This document shows, piece by piece, positions 22,773 to 33,200 of a stretch of 39,620 nt of DNA. The notes under the pieces were generated by a model, which was not told the origin of the DNA, did not search any database, and saw only the letters and a program-made list of their open reading frames with translations. Within the stretch, counting starts at the first letter, position 1, and every line of letters begins with the position of its first letter. Source of the DNA: an uncultured Eubacteriales bacterium (lineage in GTDB: Bacteria; Bacillota; Clostridia; Oscillospirales; Oscillospiraceae); assembly GCA_900545805.1 (NCBI GenBank), contig URAL01000011.1, positions 1 through 39,620 on the forward strand, written 5' to 3'. A program made the position numbers and the translations under genes.

Positions 22773-23981
22773 ATGAATGACGTTATTTACTGGCTGTGGC
22801 TGTCGACCTCGCCGCGCATCGGACCGAGGGCGATAACCTCGCTTCTTAAATACTACGGAAGTCCGGAGCAGATGTATTTTGCGCCGGTAGGCGAGATAAC
22901 GCGCCTGCTGCCGCGCAATATCGAAGGTGCGGAGGAGCTTGAAAAGCGCGATCTCGATGCGGCAAAGCGAATATTTGAAAAGTGCGATAACGACGGTATA
23001 GATGTTATTACGCTCAATGAGGATGCTTATCCGGAGCGCCTTAGGAACATACATCTTCCGCCCGCCGTCATATACGTCAAGGGCAAGCTTCCGAACATGG
23101 ACGCAGAGCCCGCCATTGCCGTGATCGGTACGCGCAAGGCTACGCCCTACGGCATTAAAATGGGCATGCGCATGGGCTATGAGATAGCAAAATGCGGCGG
23201 CACGGTGATATCGGGCCTGACGGTCGGCATCGACTCGGCAGCTGCCGAGGGAGCATTAATGGCCGACGGCAGGGTGATCGGAGTTCTCGGCCTGCCGCAT
23301 GAGCTGGATAAAAGCCGCTTTTCGCGGGATGTTGTAATGCACGGAGCGCTCATAAGCGAATATGCGCCAGGCACGAAGCCGTACAGCTCGTTTTTCCGTG
23401 CAAGAAACAGGATAACCAGCGGCCTTTCACTGGGCGTTACTGTGATCGAGGCTCCGCTCAGGAGCGGAACGCGGCTTTTCGTGAACGAGGCCGCCGATCA
23501 GGGCAAGGAGGTCTTTGCCGTTCCGGGAAATGCCGATCAGCCGAACTGCGAGGGCACGAACCTGCTTATCAAGGAGGGCGCAAAGCCGGTAACAAACGGC
23601 TGGGAGGTAGTCAGCGAGTTTGTGGCACTGTACCCGAATAAGATAAGAAAAGTCGAATTTGAAATGCCCTCCGGAGTCGTTCCAAAGTCCGAGGCCAAGC
23701 CCAAAAAAGAGCCCCGTGCCGAAAAATGCGAGAAAAAAGTTGTTGACAAGGCACCCGACGCGGCTTATATTGACTTGCAGAAACAATTGGATAGCCTGAG
23801 CCCAAGTCAGCTGAAGATAATCGGGGTGATGGATGAGCCCTCCATTCATGTTGACACTGTCATAGAGAGAAGCGGTCTTGCACCGGCAAAGGTTCTGGCC
23901 GATCTCACGCTTTTGCAGATAAAGGGCTATGTCCGGCAGGAGACGGGCAAGCGCTTTACTTTGAATATTAAGATGAAATGA
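22773..23981 (+). CDS. dprA: DprA/Smf DNA-processing protein
   Basis: A 402-residue protein that loads RecA on incoming single-stranded DNA during transformation. An N-terminal helical domain (about 1-75) is followed by the Rossmann-like domain with GTRKATPYG (about 120) and SGLTVGIDSAAAEGAL (about 146-161), plus PGNADQPNCEGTNLLI. A lysine/proline/glutamate-rich linker (about 300-330) joins a C-terminal winged helix (LSPSQLKIIGVMDE onward). GAGG precedes the ATG. The order dprA-topA-trmFO is classical for Firmicutes. Confidence 0.95.
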   Translation: MNDVIYWLWLSTSPRIGPRAITSLLKYYGSPEQMYFAPVGEITRLLPRNIEGAEELEKRDLDAAKRIFEKCDNDGIDVITLNEDAYPERLRNIHLPPAVIYVKGKLPNMDAEPAIAVIGTRKATPYGIKMGMRMGYEIAKCGGTVISGLTVGIDSAAAEGALMADGRVIGVLGLPHELDKSRFSRDVVMHGALISEYAPGTKPYSSFFRARNRITSGLSLGVTVIEAPLRSGTRLFVNEAADQGKEVFAVPGNADQPNCEGTNLLIKEGAKPVTNGWEVVSEFVALYPNKIRKVEFEMPSGVVPKSEAKPKKEPRAEKCEKKVVDKAPDAAYIDLQKQLDSLSPSQLKIIGVMDEPSIHVDTVIERSGLAPAKVLADLTLLQIKGYVRQETGKRFTLNIKMK

Positions 23982-23990
23982 GGATTCCCG

Positions 23991-26198
23991 ATGCCCAGTG
24001 CAAAAAAGAATCTGGTCATAGTCGAGTCACCGGCTAAGGCCAAAACGATCGAGAAGTATCTCGGCAGTAATTATAAAGTTGTTGCCTCCATGGGACATTT
24101 GCGCGATTTGCCAAAGAGTACCCTTGGAATTGATATAGAAAACGATTTCGAGCCCAAGTATATACCGGTCAAGGATCACAAGGATATCATAGACGAGCTC
24201 AAAAAGCTCAGCAAAAATGCGAAAACCGTCTATCTCGCGACCGACCCGGATCGCGAGGGCGAAGCAATATCGTGGCATCTCAAGGAGCTGCTTGCGCTTT
24301 CAGATGAAAGAGCAAGACGTGTTACATTTAACGAAATAACAAAAAAGGTAGTCACCGAGAGCATCGGAAAACCCCGTGATATTGACAGCAATCTTGTCGA
24401 TGCACAGCAGGCGCGCAGACTGCTGGACCGTCTCGTCGGCTACAAGCTCTCGCCGCTGCTTTGGAAGAAGATCCGCCGCGGCCTTTCCGCAGGAAGGGTA
24501 CAGTCTGTCGCAACGCGAATGGTAGTCGACCGCGAAAACGAGATAAGAAGCTTTGTAAGCGAAGAATACTGGCTGCTCGACGCAATATTTGAGAGCGAGG
24601 AAAACGCCAAATTCACGGCGCGCTTTTACGGCAGGGATGATAAGAAGCTTGAGCTTAAATCCGAGGACGAGGTCAATGCCGTCATCAATGCCACCAGAGA
24701 TGAGCCGTTCAAGGTCAAGACCGTCAAGCACGGCAAAAAGCACCGCAGTCCCTCGCCTCCGTTTATCACCTCGACGCTTCAGCAGGAGGCCAGCCGCCGC
24801 TTGGGAATGACGCCGCGCCGTACCATGTCCATAGCACAGCAGCTTTACGAGGGCGTCGACATCGCAGGCTACGGCACGGTAGGTCTTATAACCTATATGC
24901 GTACCGACTCTCTGCGCCTTTCCGACGAGGCGCTCATGGCGGCGAAAAATTATATAATAGACCACTACGGCAAGGAGTATTACCACGGCTCCTTCCGTGT
25001 GTATAAAACGAAATCCGGCGCACAGGACGCGCACGAGGCCATACGCCCGACTAATATCGAGCTGAGCCCCGACGTTGTACGCAAGGATCTTACTCCCGAG
25101 CAGTACAGGCTCTATCGCCTGATTTGGGGGCGCTTTACCGCGTGCCAGATGGCAAACGCAGTGTATGATAACGTTGTTGTCGACGTCGCCTCCGCGGGCT
25201 ACGATTTCCGCGCAAACTACTCTGAGATGCGCTTTGCCGGCTATACGGCGGTGTACGAGGAGGGTAAGGATGAAGAGAGCGACGAGCCTCGCAGCAAGCT
25301 GCCGTCTCTTAATGAGGGCGAGCAGGTGTTCCTCGAAAAAATGCTCCCCGAGCAGCAGTTTACTCAGCCGCCCGCACGATACACCGAGGCCACGCTCATC
25401 CGTGCGATGGAGGAAAAGGGCATAGGCCGCCCGTCAACCTATGCTCCTACGATATCGACCATAACCTCGCATGAGTACGTCGTAAAGGACGGAAAATATC
25501 TCAAGCCGACAAACCTCGGAGAGATAGTCACTCAGCTTATGGAGGAGCGCTTCCCCGATATAGTAGATCTTAAATTCACAAACCACATGGAGGAGGAGCT
25601 CGACGAGGTCGAGAGCGGCAAGCTCTATTGGAAGGAGCTGCTGCGCAGCTTCTACGGCGACTTCAGCACCGAGCTTGAGAATGCCGAAAAGGCGCTTGAC
25701 GGCGTGAGGATCAAGGTTCCCGATGAGCTAAGCGATGAATATTGTGATGTCTGCGGCCGGCAGATGGTCGTAAAATCCGGACGCTTCGGCCGCTTTCTCG
25801 CGTGCCCGGCTTATCCGGAATGCAGCTTCACAAAGCCTCTCGTTATCGAGATGCCCGGAAAATGCCCCAAGTGCGGCAGCCGCATCCTCAAACGCACCTC
25901 TAAAAAGGGCAATACCTATTACGCCTGCGAGCGCGGCGCAGACTGCCCCTGGCGCGGCACCGCCGCCGACGGCAGCGAGATAAAGGGCTTCATGACATGG
26001 TATGTGCCGACAAAGGACAATTGCCCGAGCTGCGGCAAGACCCTGTTCAAGCACAGCGGCAGAGGCCGTCAGAAGGCATTCTGTATAAACGAGGATTGTC
26101 CGGAGTTCGTGCCGGAGGATAAGCGGGGCTATAAGAAAAAGGCGGCAGCCGACAAGAAGACAACTAAGAAAAAAACCACCAAGAAAACTAAGGAATAA
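23991..26198 (+). CDS. topA: DNA topoisomerase I
   Basis: A 735-residue type IA topoisomerase that relaxes negative supercoils. The TOPRIM domain starts VIVESPAKAKTIEKYLG and has the acidic DPDREGEAISWHL motif. The catalytic tyrosine is Y302 in GLITYMRTDS. Three C-terminal four-cysteine zinc ribbons follow, beginning near residues 585, 625 and 678, and the protein ends in a lysine-rich tail that probably binds DNA. The start lies 9 bases after dprA. Length and layout are normal. Confidence 0.97.
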   Translation: MPSAKKNLVIVESPAKAKTIEKYLGSNYKVVASMGHLRDLPKSTLGIDIENDFEPKYIPVKDHKDIIDELKKLSKNAKTVYLATDPDREGEAISWHLKELLALSDERARRVTFNEITKKVVTESIGKPRDIDSNLVDAQQARRLLDRLVGYKLSPLLWKKIRRGLSAGRVQSVATRMVVDRENEIRSFVSEEYWLLDAIFESEENAKFTARFYGRDDKKLELKSEDEVNAVINATRDEPFKVKTVKHGKKHRSPSPPFITSTLQQEASRRLGMTPRRTMSIAQQLYEGVDIAGYGTVGLITYMRTDSLRLSDEALMAAKNYIIDHYGKEYYHGSFRVYKTKSGAQDAHEAIRPTNIELSPDVVRKDLTPEQYRLYRLIWGRFTACQMANAVYDNVVVDVASAGYDFRANYSEMRFAGYTAVYEEGKDEESDEPRSKLPSLNEGEQVFLEKMLPEQQFTQPPARYTEATLIRAMEEKGIGRPSTYAPTISTITSHEYVVKDGKYLKPTNLGEIVTQLMEERFPDIVDLKFTNHMEEELDEVESGKLYWKELLRSFYGDFSTELENAEKALDGVRIKVPDELSDEYCDVCGRQMVVKSGRFGRFLACPAYPECSFTKPLVIEMPGKCPKCGSRILKRTSKKGNTYYACERGADCPWRGTAADGSEIKGFMTWYVPTKDNCPSCGKTLFKHSGRGRQKAFCINEDCPEFVPEDKRGYKKKAAADKKTTKKKTTKKTKE

Positions 26199-26202
26199 GT
26201 AT

Positions 26203-27528
26203 ATGAGAGAGGTCACGGTCCTCGGTGCAGGGCTTGCCGGCAGCGAATGTGCCTGGCAGCTTGCCAAAAGGGGAATAAGAGTACGGCTCGTCGAGATGAA
26301 GCCGAAGAAAATGACCCCGGCGCACACATCCGAATACTTTGCCGAGCTCGTGTGCTCAAACTCGCTGCGCAGTGATGAGCTCACTAACGCCGTCGGGCTT
26401 TTAAAGGCCGAGCTGCGCAGGCTGGGCTCGCTCATCATGGAAAGCGCCGATCATAACCGCGTTGCGGCCGGAGGCGCCCTTGCCGTTGACAGAGAGTCCT
26501 TTGCGCGATACATAACGGAAAAGCTTCGTGCCTGCGAAAATATAGAGATCGTCGCGGACGAAGCCACGGGCTTTCCCGACGGAGAGTGCGTTGTTGCGAC
26601 AGGTCCGCTCACAAGCGATGCACTGGCGGACAAGATATCCGAACTCTGCGGCGGTGAGGGGCTGCATTTTTACGATGCCGTCGCGCCTATCGTGACGCTT
26701 GATAGCGTGGATATGGAAAACGCGTTTTTTGCTTCGCGCTATGACAAAGGTACAGCGGATTATATAAACTGCTCGATGGATGAACCCGAGTACAAAGCCT
26801 TTGTCCGTGAGCTTTGCGGCGCAAAGGAGGCCTCCGTACACGGCTTTGACGACGGCGGAGTGTTTGAAGGCTGCATGCCCGTTGAGGTAATGGCCCGCCG
26901 CGGTGAGGATACGCTGCGCTACGGGCCGATGAAGCCCGTCGGCCTGCGCGATCCGCGCACGGGGCGCGAAAGCTACGCTGTTGTTCAGCTACGGCGCGAT
27001 AACGCAGACGGAACGCTTTACAACATCGTAGGCTTCCAGACGCACCTGACCTGGGGCGAGCAGAAGCGCGTATTCTCCATGATACCGGCCCTGAAAAACG
27101 CAGAGTTTGTCCGTTACGGAGTAATGCACCGCAACACATATCTAAACAGTCCGAAGCTCCTCGACCGGTATTACAGACTCAAAACCGAGCCGCGCCTCAG
27201 CTTTGCCGGACAGATGACCGGCGTCGAGGGCTACGTCGAGTCGGCTGCATCGGGAATGCTCGCAGGTATTGAAACCGCCGCACGCATACTTGGCCTAGAT
27301 CCTGTTGACTTTCCGCAGGAGACTGCTATAGGAGCTCTAAGCCTGTATATTTCCGGCGGCAGCGTCGGCGATTTTCAGCCGATGAACGTGAATTTCGGTA
27401 TTATCTCGCCGCTTGGCTACAGGGTCAAGGGCAAGCGTAATAAAAATGCAGAGATATCAGCAAGGAGTTTGGCAGTTATTGAAGAGCTTATGAAAAAGGA
27501 GGTCTTCGGCTTTGAGAATAATAATTGA
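26203..27528 (+). CDS. trmFO: TrmFO: folate/FAD-dependent tRNA U54 C5-methyltransferase
   Basis: A 441-residue flavoprotein that makes ribothymidine at position 54 of tRNA using methylenetetrahydrofolate. The FAD motif GAGLAGSECAWQLAKRG sits at the N-terminus; other blocks are HTSEYFAELVCSNSLRSDE, GCMPVEVMARRG, GFQTHLTWGEQKRVF and GQMTGVEGYVESAASG. Cys in LVCSNS and GCMP are the conserved family cysteines. AAGGA lies eight bases upstream. It matches the family's usual length of about 435-445. Confidence 0.96.
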   Translation: MREVTVLGAGLAGSECAWQLAKRGIRVRLVEMKPKKMTPAHTSEYFAELVCSNSLRSDELTNAVGLLKAELRRLGSLIMESADHNRVAAGGALAVDRESFARYITEKLRACENIEIVADEATGFPDGECVVATGPLTSDALADKISELCGGEGLHFYDAVAPIVTLDSVDMENAFFASRYDKGTADYINCSMDEPEYKAFVRELCGAKEASVHGFDDGGVFEGCMPVEVMARRGEDTLRYGPMKPVGLRDPRTGRESYAVVQLRRDNADGTLYNIVGFQTHLTWGEQKRVFSMIPALKNAEFVRYGVMHRNTYLNSPKLLDRYYRLKTEPRLSFAGQMTGVEGYVESAASGMLAGIETAARILGLDPVDFPQETAIGALSLYISGGSVGDFQPMNVNFGIISPLGYRVKGKRNKNAEISARSLAVIEELMKKEVFGFENNN

Positions 27529-28522
27529 CGCAATGGGCGGCGATAACGCGCCCGAGGCGACAGTGAAGGGAGCTGTCTACGCACGCGACAGACTGGGTGT
27601 TGAGCTTGTGCTCGTCGGCCGCAAGGAAGAGATAGAAAAGTATCTGGGCGAGGACGTAAGCGGTATCAGCATAGTCGATGCACGCGACGTTATCACCATG
27701 GAGGACGATCCCAGCACCGCAACGCGCCGCAAAAAGGATGCATCCATGACGGTAGCACTGAACATGCTCAAAAACGGCGAGGGTGACGCAATGGTATCGG
27801 CGGGCTCAACCGGGGCTCTGCTCACGGGGGCCACGCTTATCGTAAAGCGCATAAAGGGCGTTCGCCGCGCGGCCATGGCGCCGGTGCTGCCCAGCCGCGA
27901 GAACGGCATAATGCTCATCGACTGCGGCGCAAACGCCGAGTGTACGCCGGAATATCTTCTTCAGTTCGCATATATGGGCAGCTTCTATGCCCGCAGAATG
28001 ATGGGTCTTACTCAGCCGCGAGTCGGACTTCTCAACATCGGCGCGGAGGAGACTAAGGGAGGAGCCTTGCAGCACGAGACGTACAAGCTCCTGAAAAAGG
28101 CCAGCGAAGAGGGCAGAATTAATTTTGTCGGCAACGTCGAGGGCAGCACGATGCTCTTCGGCGGCGTTGACGTTGTCGTAAGCGACGGATTTTCCGGAAA
28201 TATTGTCCTTAAAACGGCTGAGGGCGTTGCAAAATGGCTGTTTACGGAGCTTAAGGAGGTGTTCATGATGAACACGAAGAATAAGCTTGCCGCGGCGGTG
28301 ATCAAAAAGGATGTCAAGGGCATAGCAAGGAAGATAGACTCAAACGAGGTCGGAGGAACGGCGCTCCTCGGCATATCAAGGCCCGTTATCAAGGCTCACG
28401 GCTCATCCGGCGACGAGGCGTTCTTTGCAGCTATCCGTCAGGCCAAGGCCTTTGCCGAGGCAGATATAGTCGGAGACATTGAAAAAAACATCGATTACAT
28501 GAAGATATCGGAAGAAGCGTAA
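27512..28522 (+). CDS. plsX: PlsX: phosphate acyltransferase for phospholipid synthesis
   Basis: A 336-residue enzyme converting acyl-ACP to acyl-phosphate, the first step of phosphatidic acid synthesis in most Gram-positives. It starts MRIIIDAMGGDNAPEATVKG, the family signature, and has GSTGALLTG, DCGANAECTPEYL, NIGAEETKGG and SDGFSGNI. The start codon is TTG at 27512, inside the end of trmFO (17-base overlap), with AAGGAGG nine bases before it. An acpP gene, often next to plsX, is not present here. Confidence 0.95.
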   Translation: MRIIIDAMGGDNAPEATVKGAVYARDRLGVELVLVGRKEEIEKYLGEDVSGISIVDARDVITMEDDPSTATRRKKDASMTVALNMLKNGEGDAMVSAGSTGALLTGATLIVKRIKGVRRAAMAPVLPSRENGIMLIDCGANAECTPEYLLQFAYMGSFYARRMMGLTQPRVGLLNIGAEETKGGALQHETYKLLKKASEEGRINFVGNVEGSTMLFGGVDVVVSDGFSGNIVLKTAEGVAKWLFTELKEVFMMNTKNKLAAAVIKKDVKGIARKIDSNEVGGTALLGISRPVIKAHGSSGDEAFFAAIRQAKAFAEADIVGDIEKNIDYMKISEEA

Positions 28523-28526
28523 TATA

Positions 28527-29201
28527 GTGAAGCAGTTAGAAGAAAAAATAGGATATGAGTTTAAAAACAGGGCTCTTTTGCTCAACGCGCTCACGCACAG
28601 CTCGTACGCAAATGAGAACAGGGCGGAGGGCGTGCCCAGCAACGAGCGTCTTGAGTTTTTAGGCGACTCTGTGCTCGGATTTGCGGCGGCAAAGCACCTG
28701 TACTCAATCGCGCCGTCACTGCCGGAGGGGAAAATGACCCGTCTGCGTGCGGAGCTGGTGTGCGAGCACAGCCTTTACGGCGTGGCTAAGGAGCTCAAAC
28801 TCGGTGAATATCTGCGCATGGGTCACGGAGAGGAGAAAAACGGCGGCAGAGAGCGTGCATCAATACTTGCCGATGCCACCGAGGCCGTCATCGCTGCTAT
28901 ATTTCTTGACGGCGGCATTGAAGCCGCGCTCAGCTTTGTCGAGCGCATGGTGCTCAGTCCCGAGGCTGTAAAGGCGCATCACGCGTCGGATTATAAGACC
29001 GAGCTTCAGGAGCTTGTGCAGCGCAAGCCAGATCAGCAGCTCAGATATACCGATGCGGGCGAATCAGGCCCTGATCACGATAAGATATTCCTGTCGGAGG
29101 TTAGCCTTAACGGGCAGCTCATCGGCTGCGGCAGCGGAAAAACGAAGAAAGAAGCCGAGCAGGAGGCAGCCTGCCGGGCGCTTGAAAGACTTAATAAATG
29201 A
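28527..29201 (+). CDS. rnc: Ribonuclease III
   Basis: A 224-residue double-strand-specific endoribonuclease for rRNA and mRNA processing. The catalytic domain holds the signature NERLEFLGDSVL (39-50, with E43 and D47) and the second acidic pair D116/E119 (LADATEAVIAAIFLDGG). The dsRNA-binding domain spans about 153-222 (DYKTELQELVQ to KKEAEQEAACRALERL). The start is GTG at 28527, five bases after plsX, with only a weak GGAAG upstream, so reinitiation after plsX is likely. Confidence 0.96.
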   Translation: MKQLEEKIGYEFKNRALLLNALTHSSYANENRAEGVPSNERLEFLGDSVLGFAAAKHLYSIAPSLPEGKMTRLRAELVCEHSLYGVAKELKLGEYLRMGHGEEKNGGRERASILADATEAVIAAIFLDGGIEAALSFVERMVLSPEAVKAHHASDYKTELQELVQRKPDQQLRYTDAGESGPDHDKIFLSEVSLNGQLIGCGSGKTKKEAEQEAACRALERLNK

Positions 29202-30211
29202 CAGCAAGAAACAGTATCATCCCCGTGTTTGTGCCGCACCTCGGCTGCCCGAATGACTGCGTGTTCTGCAATCAGCGCAGGATATCCGGCCATATCGAGC
29301 CCGCCACGGCGCAGACCGTTAAAAATGCCATAGAAGAAGCAGCCGCCTTGACCCCATCGGGGACAAAGCGGCAATTGGCGTTTTATGGAGGCAGCTTTAC
29401 CGCCATACCTGAGGCGCAGCAGCTTGAGCTTTTTGAGGCCGCGCAGCCGTATCTTGCCGAGGGAGTCATAAGCTCTGTACGCCTTTCGACCAGACCGGAC
29501 GCAATAGACGCAGCCGTGCTCAAAAGATTGAAAAAATACGGTGTTGCCGTCGTAGAGCTCGGCGCGCAGTCGATGTGCGACCGGGTGCTTGAGCTTTCCG
29601 GACGCGGGCACGACAGCGCGGCGGTTGAAAACGCATCAAAGCTCATTAAGGCCGCCGGACTTGACCTCATATTGCAGATGATGACCGGCCTTCCCGGAGA
29701 TACTGATGAAAGCTGCATTGAGTCTGCAAAAAAGATTATCGCTCTTGAGCCCGACGGTGTGAGGATATATCCGACCGTTATCGTGCGCGACACGGTGCTG
29801 TGTGATATGTGGCGTACCGGGACATATAGGGAGCACACGGTCGAGGACGCTGTGCGCATCTGCGCAAAAATAGTGCCGCTGTTTAATGAAGCGGGCATCC
29901 CGATAATCCGCATGGGGCTCAACCCGACGGAGGAGCTGTCGGGCGGCGACGCTCTTGGCGGAGCTTATCATCCTGCGCTCGGCGAGCTCGTTTTCTCACG
30001 CATAATGCTGCAAAAGGCGCGGGAGCTGCTTGCAGAAGTAAAGCCCGAAAGCCGCGTTGTGCTCGGTGTGAGCCGATCAGACGTCTCTAAAATGATCGGG
30101 CAGCACCGCTGCAATGTGAAAGCTCTCATGTCGGAGCTTTCATTGGCCGAGCTCAAAATTCATGAAGCAAGTGTAAAAAGTGGCGAAATACGCATTGTCA
30201 GTCTTGATTAA
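29198..30211 (+). CDS. Radical SAM protein of the Elp3-like type, role unknown
   Basis: A 337-residue cytosolic radical SAM enzyme. The cluster motif is CPNDCVFC (CX3CX2C), about residues 17-24, followed by FYGGSFTAIP, the SAM-binding GGE-like position, and the barrel strands RLSTRPD, VVELGAQSMCDRVL and LQMMTGLPGDTDES. The C-terminal part (from about 285, VLGVSRSDVSKMIGQHRCN) is characteristic of uncharacterised Elp3-like proteins found between rnc and smc in Clostridia. The ATG overlaps the rnc TGA (ATGA). No acetyltransferase domain is present, unlike Elp3. RNA modification is plausible but unproven. Confidence 0.88.
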   Translation: MTARNSIIPVFVPHLGCPNDCVFCNQRRISGHIEPATAQTVKNAIEEAAALTPSGTKRQLAFYGGSFTAIPEAQQLELFEAAQPYLAEGVISSVRLSTRPDAIDAAVLKRLKKYGVAVVELGAQSMCDRVLELSGRGHDSAAVENASKLIKAAGLDLILQMMTGLPGDTDESCIESAKKIIALEPDGVRIYPTVIVRDTVLCDMWRTGTYREHTVEDAVRICAKIVPLFNEAGIPIIRMGLNPTEELSGGDALGGAYHPALGELVFSRIMLQKARELLAEVKPESRVVLGVSRSDVSKMIGQHRCNVKALMSELSLAELKIHEASVKSGEIRIVSLD

Positions 30212-30266
30212 GACTTGCCTTTATTATAAAATACATTGAATGAACTGAAATAATGGGGTAGAACTT

Positions 30267-33200
30267 TTGTATTTAAAAGCACTCGAATTGCAGGGATTCA
30301 AGTCTTTCCCGGATAAGACGCGGATCACCTTTGAAAAAGACGTTACGGCGATAGTCGGGCCAAACGGCTCTGGTAAATCAAATATAGCCGACGCAATACT
30401 GTGGGTCATGGGCGAGCAGCGCTCGAAGACACTGCGCGGCGGCAAAATGGAGGATGTTATCTTCGGCGGCACCGAAAAGCGCGGCGCACTGGGCTTTGCA
30501 CAGGTATCGCTCATCATTGACAACTCCGAGCACATCTTCGACTGTGACAGCACGGAGCTTATGCTCACACGCAGGTATTACCGCAGCGGAGACAGCGAAT
30601 ACTACATAAACCGCGAGGCTGTGCGTCTTAAGGATATAAACAGTCTTCTTATGGACACCGGCCTTGGCAGAGACGGATATTCTATCATCGGTCAGGGTAA
30701 AATCGCGGAGATCGTATCCACAAAAAGCACGGATCGACGCGAGGTCTTCGAGGAGGCCGCCGGTATATCACGCTACCGCAGCCGTAAGGAGGAATCCGAG
30801 CGCAAGCTTGAAAAAACGGAGGAGAACCTCCTGCGCATAAACGATAAGATAGACGAGCTTGAGCTTCAGGTCGAGCCGCTGCGCCGCCAGTCTGAGACGG
30901 CGAAAAAGTATCTTGTTCTGCTCGATGAGCTGCGCGTGTGCGAGATATCCGTTTGGATGGCAACTCTCGATAAGCTGCACGATCAGGCGCAGGTGGTGAA
31001 TGCCGATTACGAGGCGGCAAGGGCCGGGCTTGACGAGGCTCACCGCAGTCTCGAGGCGCTGTATGCCTCCGCCGGCAGCATATCCGAGCGCATGCACGAA
31101 AAGGATATAGAGGCCGACAAGGCGCGTGAGCGCCTTTCGCAGACCGAGGCAAGGGCCGCTGACTGCGATTCGCAGGCTGCTGTACTCAGGGCAAACATCA
31201 AAAGCAGCGGCGAGTCGGTCGAGCGCATGAAAAGCGATATCGCCGGAGCGCAGGCCCGCCTCAGCGAGATATCCGGACAGATAGATGATAACGACAGCAA
31301 GGCAAGATCTCTTGCAGACAGTATTGCCGAGCTTAAGAATAAAGAGACCGGCAGCACTAATATCATAGAAGGCTGCCGTATGAAGCTTCAAAGCCGTGAA
31401 AACGCGGCCTCTCAGCTTCGCGAAAAGGTAAACCGCCTCTCCGTCGACTGCCGCAGCATGGATGCGCGTATACACATGCTCTCCGAAATGGAGAAGGAGT
31501 ATGAGGGCTTTTCAAAGGCCGTCAAGACCGTCATGCGTGAATCGGGCAGGGGAAACCTGCGCGGCGTTCACGGTCCTGTGGCAAACCTTATAAAAACCGA
31601 TAACGAGTATGCGCTCGCCGTCGAAACGGCACTGGGCGCGGCAATGCAGAATATTGTTATCGACACACAGAATGACGGACGCAGCGCGATCGAAATGCTA
31701 AAGCGCCTTGACTCCGGCCGTGCGACCTTCCTGCCGGTTGACACGGTTCGCGGCAATGTCATGAAGGACGCACCGGTGAACGATCCCGGCTTCGTCGGAG
31801 TTGCATATGACCTTGTGAGCTTCGATAAACGCTATGACGGCATATTCGCAAATCTTCTCGGCCGCACCGTAGTCGCCGAAACGCTGGGCGACGCTGTTCG
31901 CATTTCAAAGGCAAACGGCAACCGCCTGCGCATTGTCAGTCTTGACGGTCAGCTCATAAACTCCGGAGGCTCGATGACCGGCGGCAGCGCCGCACGCGGT
32001 ACGGGCATACTCTCGCGTGCAAACGAGCTCGAAGAGCTCAAAAAGCACCGTCTTACGCTGGGCAGGCAGCTCGACGCGGCGCAGATAGAGCTTGAAAAGT
32101 CGGTAAACGCTCTGTCCGGACTCAGATATGAGCTTGACGCGGCAATAGAAGACCGTGCAGAGCTCAGGCGCGATATAGCCTCGTGCGAGGCCGAAATGCG
32201 TGCAACGAACGCATCGGCAGCGCAGCTTAAAGTGCTTGCTCAGAGCCTGTCGGGTGACAGTGAGCTCAGAAGGGAAGCCATAGAAAAGGCTCAGCGCACA
32301 TGCGAGGTAATAAATTCGCAGCTTGATGCCGTTTTGAAGCAGCGCGATGATATACTGTCTCAGGCCGAAAAGATAAAGACCGAGATAGCAGAGATAAACG
32401 CAAAGCGCATGGAGCTTGAGGGCCGCAGAACAAAGGCCGATAAGGACAGTCAGGAGTCTAACCGCCGTCTGCTCGAGCTTGAGCGCAGCTGTGCGAGACT
32501 TGAACAGAAAAAGCTCTCCGCCGAAATGGAGGAAAAGCAGATCCTTGATAAGCTTTGGGATAATTATGAGCTCAGCCACTCCACCGCTCAGCAGCTCCGC
32601 CGGCCGGTGGAGAATCTGCAGAAGGAATCACGCGGCATAAGCGACCTTCGCCGCCGGATATCAGCCCTCGGCACGCCGAATATCGGGGCCATCGAGGAAT
32701 TTGAGCGTGTAAATACCCGATATGAGTTCCTGACCGGTCAGCGCAGCGATATCGAAAAGGCAAAGAAGGAGCTTTTGGGCATAATCAATGATGTCACCAA
32801 CGAGATGAAGGAGGTCTTTCTCGGCCAGTTCAGGCTCATTGACGAAAACTTCCGCGAGACCTTCCTTGAGCTTTTCGGCGGCGGCAAGGCCTCCGTAATA
32901 CTCGAAGATGAGGATGATCCGCTCGAGTGCGGCATTGAGATAAAGGTGCAGCCGCCCGGCAAGGCTGTGTCGAATATAAGCCTGCTGTCCGGCGGCGAGA
33001 AGGCTTTCGTTGCGATAGCGCTTTACTTTGCAATTCTCAAGGTGCGTCCGACGCCGTTTTGCGTGATGGACGAGATAGAGGCCGCGCTCGACGAGGCGAA
33101 TGTTATACGCTATGCCGAGTATATGCGAAGAATGTGCGATAGAACGCAGTTTATTGTTATTACCCACCGCCGCGGCACGATGGAGGAGGCAGACCACCTC

